From the NCBI RefSeq assembly GCF_025460765.1, contig NZ_JAMWEG010000028.1, positions 1 through 49,065 on the forward strand: a stretch of DNA of 49,065 nt, read 5' to 3'. The translations under genes and the position numbers were made by a program. Origin of the DNA: Micromonospora sp. MA102 (lineage in GTDB: Bacteria; Actinomycetota; Actinomycetes; Mycobacteriales; Micromonosporaceae). The notes beneath the pieces are model-generated. The model was not told where the DNA came from, did not search any database, and saw only the letters and a list, made by a program, of their open reading frames with translations. Positions within the stretch are counted from its first letter, which is position 1, and each line of letters begins with the position of its first letter. Positions 1 through 8,020 of the stretch are shown here, in pieces.

Positions 1-75
1 TCGTACTCGTCCCCCACCCCGCCATCCTCCCCCGCCCCAACCCCCATTCGGGTCCCGCCGCGCCCCACCCTCCCG

Positions 76-138
76 CGTTGATCATGAGGTTGGCGGCAGC
101 AACGGAGATCCATACCGCCGTCAACTTCATGATCACCG
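76..138. repeat. Palindromic repeat, copy 1
   Basis: Two 22-nt imperfect inverted arms (76-97 and 117-138) share the core TGATCATGA and flank a 19-nt loop. A near-identical element with a different loop lies at 48984-49046. Both sit just after the 3' end of a gene. The right arm supplies the TGA stop codon (133-135) of the minus-strand gene beside it. It is probably a dispersed extragenic palindrome, possibly also a terminator. Confidence 0.8.
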
Positions 139-1002
139 GGGTGGGGTGGGTGGGGACGCCGGGGTGGGGGTGGCTCGGTGGAGGGAGTACAGGGTCAGCA
201 GGGCTGCCGTTGCCAGGGGGGCGCCGTCGCGGATGAGGCCGTCGGTGCCGAGGAGCCACCAGCAGAGGGGGAGGTCCACGGCGAGGGTGGTGAGCGTGAT
301 GACGACGAGGAGCTTGCGGGCCCACCGGCGCTCGCGCAGCAGGAACGCGGTGCAGAAGAGCACCGCGTAGCTGACCGCGATGCCGGCGGCGAACCAGAAC
401 AGCACGGCCGGCACGGCGCTGATCCGCCCGTCCAGAATGGAGCCGGTCGCCACCAGGGCCGGGACCAGCATCAGCGGACTGTAGGTGAACGCGGCGACCC
501 GGGCGGTGAGCAGCCAGCCGGTGACCGGCGGGCGCTTCGGGACGACCTCCCGCCAGGAGATCACGCCGCCCTCGACGACCAGGCCCTTGCGGTGCCGGAC
601 CAGGTGCCCACCGACCGCCTCGGAGCGGTAGAGCAGCACCACCACCGCGACGCAGAGCGCGGTGAGCACCGCGAAACCGAGCAGGCCGGGCAGCGGCGGC
701 ACACCCGCCCGGGGTACGACCAGCCGCCCCACCGCGAAGACCGTGGTCACCGACAGGATGAGCCCGAACGGCTTCGCCACCACCCGGCCCCGCTTGACGT
801 GCCCGATCAGCAGCAGGAAGCCCAGCGAGCGCAGCATGGCCCAGCCGGTGCGGACGGCGAGCCCGAACTCCTGCTCCGGGGCGTACCAGTAGTTGAGCAG
901 CTCGACCACGACGGTGGCCGCCGCCGTGACGGCGAGCAGGACGGTCAGCGCCCGGACGGCGGACGGCCGCCGGACCTCGACAGGTTCGGCGGCCGTCCTC
1001 AT
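133..1002 (-). CDS. Polytopic membrane protein of unknown function
   Basis: A 289-residue protein with roughly eight hydrophobic segments, the first at about residues 18-36 and the last at about 250-275. A charged stretch near residues 125-165 (RSEAVGGHLVRHRKG) separates two groups of four helices and is probably cytoplasmic. I recognise no motif or family. The ATG at 1002 is the natural start because the preceding residues lack coding character, although no strong ribosome-binding site is visible. The stop codon lies inside a palindromic repeat, so the 3' end may have been reshaped by that element. It is followed on the same strand by nothing in the window, and PEP carboxykinase lies 40 bp upstream in the same orientation, so co-transcription is possible. 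No function is proposed. Confidence 0.75.
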   Translation of the reverse strand: MRTAAEPVEVRRPSAVRALTVLLAVTAAATVVVELLNYWYAPEQEFGLAVRTGWAMLRSLGFLLLIGHVKRGRVVAKPFGLILSVTTVFAVGRLVVPRAGVPPLPGLLGFAVLTALCVAVVVLLYRSEAVGGHLVRHRKGLVVEGGVISWREVVPKRPPVTGWLLTARVAAFTYSPLMLVPALVATGSILDGRISAVPAVLFWFAAGIAVSYAVLFCTAFLLRERRWARKLLVVITLTTLAVDLPLCWWLLGTDGLIRDGAPLATAALLTLYSLHRATPTPASPPTPPR

Positions 1003-1041
1003 GGCATCCCGTGTTGCCCAGCGGGGGCTCGCGTCACACCT

Positions 1042-2883
1042 TTACTTCTGCGGCGCCGTGTCGAGCCGGGCGCGCAGCGCGTCCAGCTCGGCCCAGAGGA
1101 CGCCGGGGAGCTTGTCGCCGAACTTCTCGAACCACTCGGTGACCAGCGGCAGCTCGTTGCGCCACTCCTCCGGGTCGACCTTGAGCGCGATCCGCACGTC
1201 CTCCGGGGTCATGTCCAGGCCCTCGACGTCGAGCGCGTCCTGGGCCGGAACCATGCCGATCGGGGTCTCGACCGCCTCGGCGCGACCCTCCAGGCGCTCG
1301 ATGACCCACTTGAGCACCCGCGAGTTCTCGCCGAAGCCCGGCCAGAGGAAGCTGCCCTCGGCGTCCTTGCGGAACCAGTTGACGTAGTAGATCTTCGGCA
1401 GCTTGGCCTCGTCGCCGTCGGCGCCCTTGCCCATCTCGATCCAGTGCCGGAAGTAGTCGCCGGCGTGGTAGCCGATGAACGGCAGCATGGCCATCGGGTC
1501 GCGGCGGACCACGCCGACGGCGCCGGAGGCAGCGGCGGTGGTCTCCGAGGAGAGCGTCGCGCCCATGTAGACGCCGTGCACCCAGTCGCGGGCCTCGGTG
1601 ACCAGCGGGACGGTGTCCCGGCGCCGGCCGCCGAACAGGATCGCGTCGATCGGCACGCCGTTCGGGTCGTAGTAGTCGTCGGCGAGGATCGGGCACTGCG
1701 TGATCGGGGTGCAGAACCGGCTGTTCGCGTGCGAGGAGAGGCTGTCGCTCTCCGGCGTCCAGTCGTTGCCCTTCCAGTCGATCAGGTGCGCCGGCGGCTC
1801 ACCCATGCCCTCCCACCAGATGTCGCCGTCGTCGGTGAGGGCCACGTTGGTGAAGACGGAGTTGCCGCGGTCCAGCGTCCGCATGGCGTTGGCGTTGGTC
1901 TTCCAGTCGGTCCCCGGCGCGACGCCGAAGAGGCCGTACTCCGGGTTGATCGCGTAGAGGCGGCCGTCCGGGCCGAACCGCATCCAGGCGATGTCGTCGC
2001 CGATGGTCTCGACCTTCCAGCCCGGGATGGTCGGCTCCAGCATGGCCAGGTTGGTCTTGCCGCAGGCGGACGGGAAGGCGCCCGCGATGTGGTAGACCCG
2101 GCCCTCCGGCGAGGTGATCTTGAGGATCAGCATGTGCTCGGCGAGCCAGCCCTCGTCGCGGCCCATGACGCTGGCGATCCGCAGCGAGTAGCACTTCTTG
2201 CCGAGCAGCGAGTTGCCGCCGTAGCCGGAGCCGAAGGACCAGATCTCCCGGCTCTCCGGGAAGTGCGAGATGTACTTGGTGTCGTTGCACGGCCAGGCCA
2301 CGTCCTGCTGGCCGGGCTCGAGCGGGGCGCCGATCGAGTGCAGCGCGTGCACGAAGTCGGCGTCGTCGCCCATCGCCTCGAGGATCTTCTGACCCATCCG
2401 GGTCATGATGCGCATCGAGGCGACCACGTACGGGCTGTCGGTGATCTCGACGCCGAACATCGGGCTCTTCGCCTCGACCGGTCCCATGCAGAACGGGATG
2501 ACGTACATGGTGCGACCGCGCATGGACCCGCGGTACAGCTCCGTCATCGTCCGCTTCATCTCGGCCGGCGCCATCCAGTTGTTGGTGGGGCCGGCGTCCG
2601 CCTCGTCGACGGAGCAGATGAAGGTGCGCTCCTCGACCCGCGCGACGTCCGTCGGGTCCGTCCGCGCGTAGAACGAGTTGGGCTTCTTCTCGGGGTTCAG
2701 CCGGATCAGGGTGCCCTTTTCGACGAGTTCGTCGGTGAGGCGGCGCCACTCCTCGTCGGACCCGTCCACCCAGACCACCCGGTCGGGGGTGGTCAGTTCC
2801 GCGACCTCACGTACCCAGGCGAGCAGTTTGGGGTGGGACGTCGGGGCCTGATCGATACCCCGAACAGTAGCCGGAGCAACCAT
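1042..2883 (-). CDS. pckG: Phosphoenolpyruvate carboxykinase (GTP)
   Basis: This 613-residue cytosolic enzyme interconverts oxaloacetate plus GTP with PEP plus GDP and CO2, linking the TCA cycle to gluconeogenesis. The length matches bacterial GTP-type enzymes. The signature P-loop/active-site segment FPSACGKTN is present, with the hyper-reactive cysteine at about residue 274, together with the KKCYSLRIAS and GNDWTP stretches of the GTP class. The ATG at 2883 is preceded by AAGGAG at a good distance. The reading frame is open further upstream, but that extension is not conserved in character. The upstream 490 bp separates it from divergent GtrA genes. PEP carboxykinase here complements the propionyl-CoA carboxylase and acyl-CoA mutase genes in the window: carbon from propionyl-CoA enters as succinyl-CoA and leaves through this enzyme. 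Confidence 0.97.
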   Translation of the reverse strand: MVAPATVRGIDQAPTSHPKLLAWVREVAELTTPDRVVWVDGSDEEWRRLTDELVEKGTLIRLNPEKKPNSFYARTDPTDVARVEERTFICSVDEADAGPTNNWMAPAEMKRTMTELYRGSMRGRTMYVIPFCMGPVEAKSPMFGVEITDSPYVVASMRIMTRMGQKILEAMGDDADFVHALHSIGAPLEPGQQDVAWPCNDTKYISHFPESREIWSFGSGYGGNSLLGKKCYSLRIASVMGRDEGWLAEHMLILKITSPEGRVYHIAGAFPSACGKTNLAMLEPTIPGWKVETIGDDIAWMRFGPDGRLYAINPEYGLFGVAPGTDWKTNANAMRTLDRGNSVFTNVALTDDGDIWWEGMGEPPAHLIDWKGNDWTPESDSLSSHANSRFCTPITQCPILADDYYDPNGVPIDAILFGGRRRDTVPLVTEARDWVHGVYMGATLSSETTAAASGAVGVVRRDPMAMLPFIGYHAGDYFRHWIEMGKGADGDEAKLPKIYYVNWFRKDAEGSFLWPGFGENSRVLKWVIERLEGRAEAVETPIGMVPAQDALDVEGLDMTPEDVRIALKVDPEEWRNELPLVTEWFEKFGDKLPGVLWAELDALRARLDTAPQK

Positions 2884-3375
2884 GTCACATCTCCTTGTGG
2901 TCGACGCTGACCGATGTATGGGATGCACGAGTTCTGGCGAGCCGGTGCGTCGCCTTCGTGGAAACCTGGGATTGGGCTCAGCGTAAACCGGGCTGCCTCC
3001 CCAGTCAGTGGGACTGGTTGTGAAGAACTGCACAAGGTACGGCCACGCTGCGGCATCGCGATCTCTTACCCGCTTTCGCGCGCAGTTTCACGCAAATCTT
3101 GCGGAGAACCTTCGACGGCCCGGTTCGCCGCCGGCCCCGCCGAGACGCCCCACGGGTGGAAGTCGGCCACCATGACCCGAACGACGATTCGGTGATCCGC
3201 TCCACAATTTCGCCACTCGCGGTTACGCTGCGCTCACGGATACCGGAAACGGACGGCGGTCACCGGAAGGGGCGCGGGACGCGCCGGGCCGCCCGGGAGC
3301 GGCGCGCCGGGGCGGCGGACCGCCGACTCGCCGTTGCGGCCCGTCCCCGCAGCGCGCACCCGGTACTCTCGGCGG
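2884..3375. other. Intergenic region between pckG and gtrA-like genes
   Basis: About 490 bp with no credible gene. It must hold the pckG promoter on the minus strand and ends at the -10 box of the GtrA gene (TACTCT, 3364-3369). A/T-richer patches near 3066-3110 (CTTTCGCGCGCAGTTTCACG) could be regulatory, but I cannot assign a promoter or operator with confidence. Short open frames here have no ribosome-binding site and no coding bias. Confidence 0.5.
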
Positions 3376-3924
3376 GTGGCCGCGACGATGACCGGGGACC
3401 AACCGGGGGCTCCGCAGACCCGTCGAGGTCTGATCGGGACCCTGATCGACCGCTTCGGTCACCTGGTCCGTGAGATGAGCAAGTTCGCCACGGTGGGTGG
3501 CTTCGCCTTCCTCGTCGACCTCGCGCTCTTCAACTACCTGGCGAGCGTGCGGCACATGCCGCCGGTGGCGGCCAAGACCGTCTCGACCGTGATCGCGGCC
3601 ACCCTGGCGTTCCTCGGCAACCGGTTCTGGACCTGGCGGCACCGCCAGCGCTCCCACCCGGCCCGGGAGTACGCGCTGTTCTTCTTCTTCAACGGGGTGG
3701 GCCTCGGCATCGCGGTGGGCTGCCTCGCGATCAGCCGCTACGGCCTCGGCGCGGTGTGGCCCGAGGTGTTCCAGACCCCGCTGGCCGACAACATCGCCAG
3801 CTTCATCGTCGGCACCGGCCTGGGGACGCTGTTCCGGTTCTGGTCGTACCGACGGTTCGTTTTCGTCGAGGCGGGAAATCCGCCCGTTCCGGCGACGAGC
3901 CGCGACCGAGAGTCCGGGGCGTGA
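3376..3924 (+). CDS. GtrA-like membrane protein (first of a pair)
   Basis: A 182-residue protein with four predicted transmembrane helices, matching the GtrA family. The best known members help move polyprenyl-linked glucose across the membrane, but most actinobacterial members have no proven substrate. Family features seen are KFATVGGFAFLVDLALF at about 34-50, GNRFWTWRH at about 79-87 and the closing RFWSYRRFVF at about 154-163. The GTG at 3376 is chosen because TACTCT ends 6 nt before it, which fits a leaderless transcript; the longer open frame would overlap this promoter. A second GtrA-like gene follows after 63 bp. In M. tuberculosis a GtrA-like gene (Rv3277, from memory) also lies next to the PH-protein and birA genes. 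Confidence 0.9.
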   Translation: MAATMTGDQPGAPQTRRGLIGTLIDRFGHLVREMSKFATVGGFAFLVDLALFNYLASVRHMPPVAAKTVSTVIAATLAFLGNRFWTWRHRQRSHPAREYALFFFFNGVGLGIAVGCLAISRYGLGAVWPEVFQTPLADNIASFIVGTGLGTLFRFWSYRRFVFVEAGNPPVPATSRDRESGA

Positions 3925-3987
3925 CCCACCGCCCATCCCGTCCTGCCGGGCCCAGCCGGCCCTGCCCACTGCCCTAAGGTGTTCCGC

Positions 3988-4692
3988 ATGCCTCTTGTCC
4001 GTCTGCTGCCCGAGCGCTGGCAGAAGTTCATCCACGAGGCGCTCAAATTCGGCATCGTCGGCGGCGTCAACACCGTCATCAATTACGCGGTGTTCAATGC
4101 GCTGGCACTCACGGTTTTCCGCAACGGCCAGCTGAAGGCGACCGTCATCGCGACCATCGTCGCGACGATCACGTCATATCTGATGAACCGGCACTGGACG
4201 TACCGGGATCGGCCGAAATCGGCGCTTCGCCGCGAGTACGTCCTGTTCTTCCTCTTCAACGGCGCCGGCCTGTTCATCGAACTGGGCGTCCTGGCGCTGG
4301 CCAAGTACGGCCTCGGCGTACACAGCCTGCTCGCGTTGAACGTGGCGAAGACCGGCGGCGTCCTGCTGGCCACCCTGTTCCGCTTCTGGTCCTACCGGAC
4401 GTTCGTGTTCCAGCCGGTGCCCAAGCACGCCGACAAGACCTGGCACGCCATCCCGCGCGACGAGTGGGACAACGTGGCCGAGATGGACCCGGTGGCCGAG
4501 ATGGCCGAGTCGGTCAGCGAGCTGGAGGAGACCGAGCGACCGCTCGGCGAACGCCCCGTGGGCGACTACCCACCACAGCAGGTCCGTCCGGCACCGGCCG
4601 ACGCCGGCCTGGGCCGCGCCCTCGGCGCCGACCTGGATGCGGAGCTGGCCGCCGAACTCCAGCCCACCCCGCGCCGGGCCCCGCGCCGCTGA
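3988..4692 (+). CDS. GtrA-like membrane protein (second of a pair)
   Basis: A 234-residue paralogue of the preceding gene. The four-helix GtrA core covers about residues 14-140, with KFGIVGGVNTVINYAVF, MNRHWTYRDRP and RFWSYRTFVF in the same order. It adds a C-terminal hydrophilic tail of about 85 residues rich in Glu, Pro and Ala that the first copy lacks. The ATG at 3988 lies 7 nt after TAAGGT, so a leaderless start fits better than the GTG at 3979, which would overlap the -10 box. Having its own promoter means it can be expressed independently of the first copy. The gene ends before a strong hairpin shared with the convergent PH-domain gene. The substrate is unknown. Confidence 0.9.
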   Translation: MPLVRLLPERWQKFIHEALKFGIVGGVNTVINYAVFNALALTVFRNGQLKATVIATIVATITSYLMNRHWTYRDRPKSALRREYVLFFLFNGAGLFIELGVLALAKYGLGVHSLLALNVAKTGGVLLATLFRFWSYRTFVFQPVPKHADKTWHAIPRDEWDNVAEMDPVAEMAESVSELEETERPLGERPVGDYPPQQVRPAPADAGLGRALGADLDAELAAELQPTPRRAPRR

Positions 4693-4703
4693 CTCCGCCC
4701 CGT

Positions 4704-4736
4704 CGTTCCGGCGCCCACCCAGCGGGCGCCGGAACG
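4704..4736. terminator. Bidirectional terminator hairpin
   Basis: A perfect 13-bp stem (4704-4716 with 4724-4736, arm CGTTCCGGCGCCC) with a 7-nt loop lies between the stops of two convergent genes. No T-tract follows, as is common in high-G+C actinobacteria. Confidence 0.85.
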
Positions 4737-4744
4737 CGCAGGGA

Positions 4745-5317
4745 TCAGGCGGAGGGGTCGCGCAGCGGCTTGCCCTCGGTCATGTCGGCCAGGATCTCGC
4801 GCATCTCGCCGTCGCCCAGGCTGTGCCGGTCGTGGTGGGCCTCGACCAGCTCGTAGAGCCTGGTCTGGACCTTGTCGACGTGCGGCACGTCGGTGAGCAC
4901 CGACTGCCCGCGCTCACCGGCGGACTCGATGGTCAGCGTGCCGCAGCCGAGCATCCGCTCCACGAACTTCTGGTGCATGGCGTGGTCGTTGATCCGGGTC
5001 AGCGGCAGGTCCCGCCGGTTGCGGGAGAATACCCCCTCCTGGAGCAGCACCCGCTCGTTGGTGAAGAGGTAGTGGGTGGTGCGCCAGACCAGGAACGGCC
5101 ACAGCCCCAGCCAGAACACCAGCACCAGGCCGAGCGCGGCGATCACGTAGAGCGCGATGGTGCCGCCGTCGCCGTCGGGCAGGAGGACCCAGCCCGCGAC
5201 CACCGCCGCGACGGCGAGCACCAGCACCAGGATCGGCCGGATCAGGGCCTTCCAGTGCGGGTGGAGATGCAGCACGACGTGCTCGTCCTCGGTGAGCACG
5301 TCTTCGGGGAACGCCAC
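4745..5317 (-). CDS. PH-domain (bPH2-type) membrane protein
   Basis: A 190-residue protein: a short N-terminus (FPEDVLTEDEHVVLHLHPHWK), two adjacent transmembrane helices at about residues 25-65, then a bacterial PH-like domain with W-R-T-T-H-Y-L-F-T-N-E-R and NRRDLPLTRINDHAM typical of the family. Bacterial PH proteins of this layout are membrane-anchored; function is usually unknown. The start is the GTG at 5317 with GAGGAGG upstream; an upstream in-frame ATG would add a Cys/Ser-rich stretch without coding character. The downstream neighbour in the direction of transcription is the shared terminator. birA lies 95 bp upstream on the same strand. The M. tuberculosis equivalent at this spot is, from memory, Rv3278c. 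Confidence 0.88.
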   Translation of the reverse strand: MAFPEDVLTEDEHVVLHLHPHWKALIRPILVLVLAVAAVVAGWVLLPDGDGGTIALYVIAALGLVLVFWLGLWPFLVWRTTHYLFTNERVLLQEGVFSRNRRDLPLTRINDHAMHQKFVERMLGCGTLTIESAGERGQSVLTDVPHVDKVQTRLYELVEAHHDRHSLGDGEMREILADMTEGKPLRDPSA

Positions 5318-5412
5318 GGGAACCTCCTCGGCACAACAGGACGCGCTGACCGTAACCGGTCGGCGCACGTCCCCGGATCAGCCGCGCGGCGGGTGTTGGC
5401 GGGGCCGTCCTC

Positions 5413-6288
5413 TCACCGCAGGTGCAGCACGTCGCCCGCGGCCAGGCGGAGCTGGCCCTCGGGGCCATCCACCAGCAGCTGCCCGTCCGGGTCGACGCCG
5501 GTGGCGGTGCCGCGCACCTCCCGGCCGTCCGGGAGCAGCACCCGCACCTCCCGGCCGACCGTGGCGCAGGCCGCCAGGTACGCGTCCCGCAGGCCGCTGG
5601 CGACCGCATCGCCCCCGGCGTCGCGCCAGCGCTCGTACCAGTCGGCGAGCGAGCGCAGCAGGGCGCGCAGCAGCGGGTCCCGGTCGGTGGCGGCGGCACC
5701 GGCGAGCTGGAGCGAGGTGGCCGGCAGCCCGGTCGGGTTCTCCGGCAGCTCGTCGGCGCGCAGGGTCACGTTGAGGCCGATTCCCACCACGATCGCGGGC
5801 GGCTGGTCCGGCCCCGCGCCGGGCACCGCCTCGGCGAGCACCCCGGCGCACTTCGCGCCGTCGAGCAGCAGGTCGTTCGGCCACTTGAGCCGGGCGTCCA
5901 GCTCGGCCAGCAGGGCCACCGCCTCGACCAGCGCGACGCCGGCCAGCAGCGGCAGCCAGCCGTACCCCTGCGGTGGCACGGGCGACCAGCCGCGCTCCGC
6001 GTCGGCCTCACCGGGCCGGAGCAGGACGCTGGTCGCGAGGCCGGCCCGGGGCGGCGACTGCCACACCCGGCCGCGCCGGCCCCGGCCGGCGGTCTGCCGC
6101 TCGGCGACCACCACGAGGCCCTCCGGTTCGCCGGCCCGGGCGGCCTCGGCCACGTCGGCGTTGGTCGAGCCGGTCTCGGCGCGCAGCTCCAGCCGGCGCC
6201 AGGGCCCGTTCGGGGCGACCAGCGCGCGTTGCAGCCGGGCCGCGGACAGCGGCGGGCGGTCCAGATCGGTGTACGGCGAGCCGGGCAT
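5413..6288 (-). CDS. birA: Biotin--[acetyl-CoA-carboxylase] ligase
   Basis: This 291-residue enzyme activates biotin to biotinyl-5'-AMP and transfers it to the lysine of biotin carboxyl carrier domains, here presumably the AccA protein at 23301-25052. The catalytic signature GRGRRGRVW at about residues 70-78 (family GRGRxGRxW), the preceding SSTN-like ETGSTN, and KWPNDLLL at about 134-141 are all present, followed by a C-terminal SH3-like domain. There is no N-terminal helix-turn-helix, so it is a class I ligase without the repressor function of E. coli BirA. The ATG at 6288 is 6 nt after TAGGCT on the minus strand, so it is probably leaderless. It is transcribed divergently from accD across 96 bp. 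Confidence 0.95.
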   Translation of the reverse strand: MPGSPYTDLDRPPLSAARLQRALVAPNGPWRRLELRAETGSTNADVAEAARAGEPEGLVVVAERQTAGRGRRGRVWQSPPRAGLATSVLLRPGEADAERGWSPVPPQGYGWLPLLAGVALVEAVALLAELDARLKWPNDLLLDGAKCAGVLAEAVPGAGPDQPPAIVVGIGLNVTLRADELPENPTGLPATSLQLAGAAATDRDPLLRALLRSLADWYERWRDAGGDAVASGLRDAYLAACATVGREVRVLLPDGREVRGTATGVDPDGQLLVDGPEGQLRLAAGDVLHLR

Positions 6289-6384
6289 CCCGCCAGCCTA
6301 CGGCCCGCGCGCCGGCCGGTCGTCCGGAAGCGGTGAGGCGCACTGCACAGCGTCACCCACCTGAACCATCGTTATATTCCCTGG
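6289..6384. promoter_or_regulatory. Divergent birA/accD promoter region with two leaderless -10 boxes
   Basis: On the minus strand TAGGCT (6295-6300) lies 6 nt before the birA ATG. On the plus strand TATATT (6373-6378) lies 6 nt before the accD GTG. Neither start has a Shine-Dalgarno sequence. No clear -35 hexamer is visible for either. Confidence 0.65.
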
Positions 6385-7968
6385 GTGACTACCGAGACCG
6401 GGATCAACATCCACACGACCGCCGGCAGGCTGGCGGACCTGGAGCGACGGCTCGACGAGGCGGTGCACGCCGGGTCGGCGCGCGCGGTCGAGAAGCAGCA
6501 CGCGCGGGGCAAGAAGACCGCTCGGGAGCGGATCGAGATGCTCCTCGACGAGGGCTCCTTCGTCGAGATGGACGAATTCGCCCGGCACCGCTCGACCAAC
6601 TTCGGGCTGGAGAAGACCCGCCCGTACGGGGACGGGGTGGTGACCGGCTACGGCACGGTGGACAGCCGGCAGGTCTGCGTCTTCGCGCAGGACTTCACCG
6701 TCTTCGGCGGCTCCCTGGGCGAGGTCTTCGGCGAGAAGATCGTCAAGCTCATGGACCTCGCCATGAAGATCGGCTGCCCGGTCGTCGGCATCAACGACTC
6801 GGGCGGCGCGCGGATCCAGGAGGGCGTCGCCTCGCTCGGCCTCTACGGCGAGATCTTCTTCCGCAACGTGCGGGCCAGCGGCGTCATCCCGCAGATCTCG
6901 CTGATCATGGGCCCGTGCGCGGGTGGCGCGGTCTACTCCCCGGCGGTCACCGACTTCACCGTGATGGTCGACCAGACCTCGCACATGTTCATCACCGGCC
7001 CCGACGTCATCAAGACCGTCACCGGCGAGGACGTGGGCATGGAGGAGTTGGGCGGCGCCCGCACGCACAACGCCCGCAGCGGCAACGCGCACTACCTCGG
7101 CACCGACGAGGAGGACGCGATCGAGTATGTCAAGGCGCTGCTGTCGTACCTGCCGTCGAACAACCTCGACGAGCCGGTGGTCTTCGACGCCCCGGCGGAG
7201 CTGGAGATCACCGACGAGGACCGGGAGCTGGACACGCTGATCCCGGACTCGGCCAACCAGCCGTACGACATGCACCGGGTCATCGAGCACGTCCTCGACG
7301 ACGGCGAGTTCCTGGAGGTCCAGCCGCTCTACGCGCAGAACATCGTGGTCGGCTTCGGCCGGGTCGAGGGGCGCCCGGTCGGCGTGGTGGCCAACCAGCC
7401 GATGCAGTTCGCCGGCACCCTGGACATCGCCGCGTCGGAGAAGGCGGCCCGGTTCGTGCGCACCTGCGACGCGTTCAACGTCCCGGTGCTGACGTTCGTG
7501 GACGTTCCCGGCTTCCTTCCCGGCACCGGGCAGGAGTGGGACGGCATCATCCGGCGGGGCGCGAAGCTCATCTACGCGTACGCCGAGGCCACCGTCCCGA
7601 AGGTCACCGTCATCACCCGCAAGGCGTACGGCGGCGCGTACGACGTCATGGGCTCCAAGCACCTGGGCGCGGACCTCAACTTCGCCTGGCCGACCGCGCA
7701 GATCGCGGTGATGGGCGCGCAGGGCGCGGTGAACATCCTCTACCGCTCGGACCTGGCCAACGCCGAGGACCCGGCCGCCGTCCGGGCCGAGAAGATCGCC
7801 GAGTACGAGGACACCCTGGCCAACCCGTACATCGCCGCCGAGCGCGGGTACGTCGACGGGGTGATCCCGCCGCACGAGACGCGTACCCAGGTCGTGCGGG
7901 CGCTGCGGGTGCTGCGCACCAAGCGCGAGACCCTGCCGCCGAAGAAGCACGGCAACATCCCGCTCTGA
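6385..7968 (+). CDS. accD: Propionyl/acyl-CoA carboxylase beta (carboxyltransferase) subunit
   Basis: This 527-residue carboxyltransferase moves CO2 from carboxybiotin to propionyl-CoA (or acetyl-CoA), making methylmalonyl-CoA or malonyl-CoA. The N- and C-terminal crotonase-like halves are intact: INDSGGARIQEGV and MGPCAGGAVYSPA in the first, DVPGFLPGT and KAYGGAYDVMG in the second. The residue in GGAYDVMG (D420) corresponds to the Asp that distinguishes propionyl-CoA-preferring PccB from the Ile of acetyl-CoA-preferring AccB in Streptomyces, so propionyl-CoA is the expected substrate. It is the orthologue position of AccD5 (Rv3280). Its usual partner accE lies not next door but 6.8 kb downstream. 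The start is GTG, apparently leaderless. Confidence 0.97.
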   Translation: MTTETGINIHTTAGRLADLERRLDEAVHAGSARAVEKQHARGKKTARERIEMLLDEGSFVEMDEFARHRSTNFGLEKTRPYGDGVVTGYGTVDSRQVCVFAQDFTVFGGSLGEVFGEKIVKLMDLAMKIGCPVVGINDSGGARIQEGVASLGLYGEIFFRNVRASGVIPQISLIMGPCAGGAVYSPAVTDFTVMVDQTSHMFITGPDVIKTVTGEDVGMEELGGARTHNARSGNAHYLGTDEEDAIEYVKALLSYLPSNNLDEPVVFDAPAELEITDEDRELDTLIPDSANQPYDMHRVIEHVLDDGEFLEVQPLYAQNIVVGFGRVEGRPVGVVANQPMQFAGTLDIAASEKAARFVRTCDAFNVPVLTFVDVPGFLPGTGQEWDGIIRRGAKLIYAYAEATVPKVTVITRKAYGGAYDVMGSKHLGADLNFAWPTAQIAVMGAQGAVNILYRSDLANAEDPAAVRAEKIAEYEDTLANPYIAAERGYVDGVIPPHETRTQVVRALRVLRTKRETLPPKKHGNIPL

Positions 7969-7982
7969 CGCGGACGCCCCGG

Positions 7983-8015
7983 CGGCCCCCCACCTCCTCA
8001 GTCGGTGGGGGGCCG
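7983..8015. terminator. Bidirectional terminator hairpin
   Basis: A perfect 12-bp stem (7983-7994 with 8004-8015, arm CGGCCCCCCACC) and 9-nt loop lie between the convergent accD stop and the stop of the minus-strand gene at 8021. Confidence 0.88.
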
Positions 8016-8020
8016 TCGCG

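Noticed and set aside
178..2910. A 910-codon open frame on the plus strand opposite the first two genes
   Set aside because: It is antisense to pckG and the membrane protein, with Arg/His/Gly-rich non-protein-like composition; a high-G+C shadow frame.
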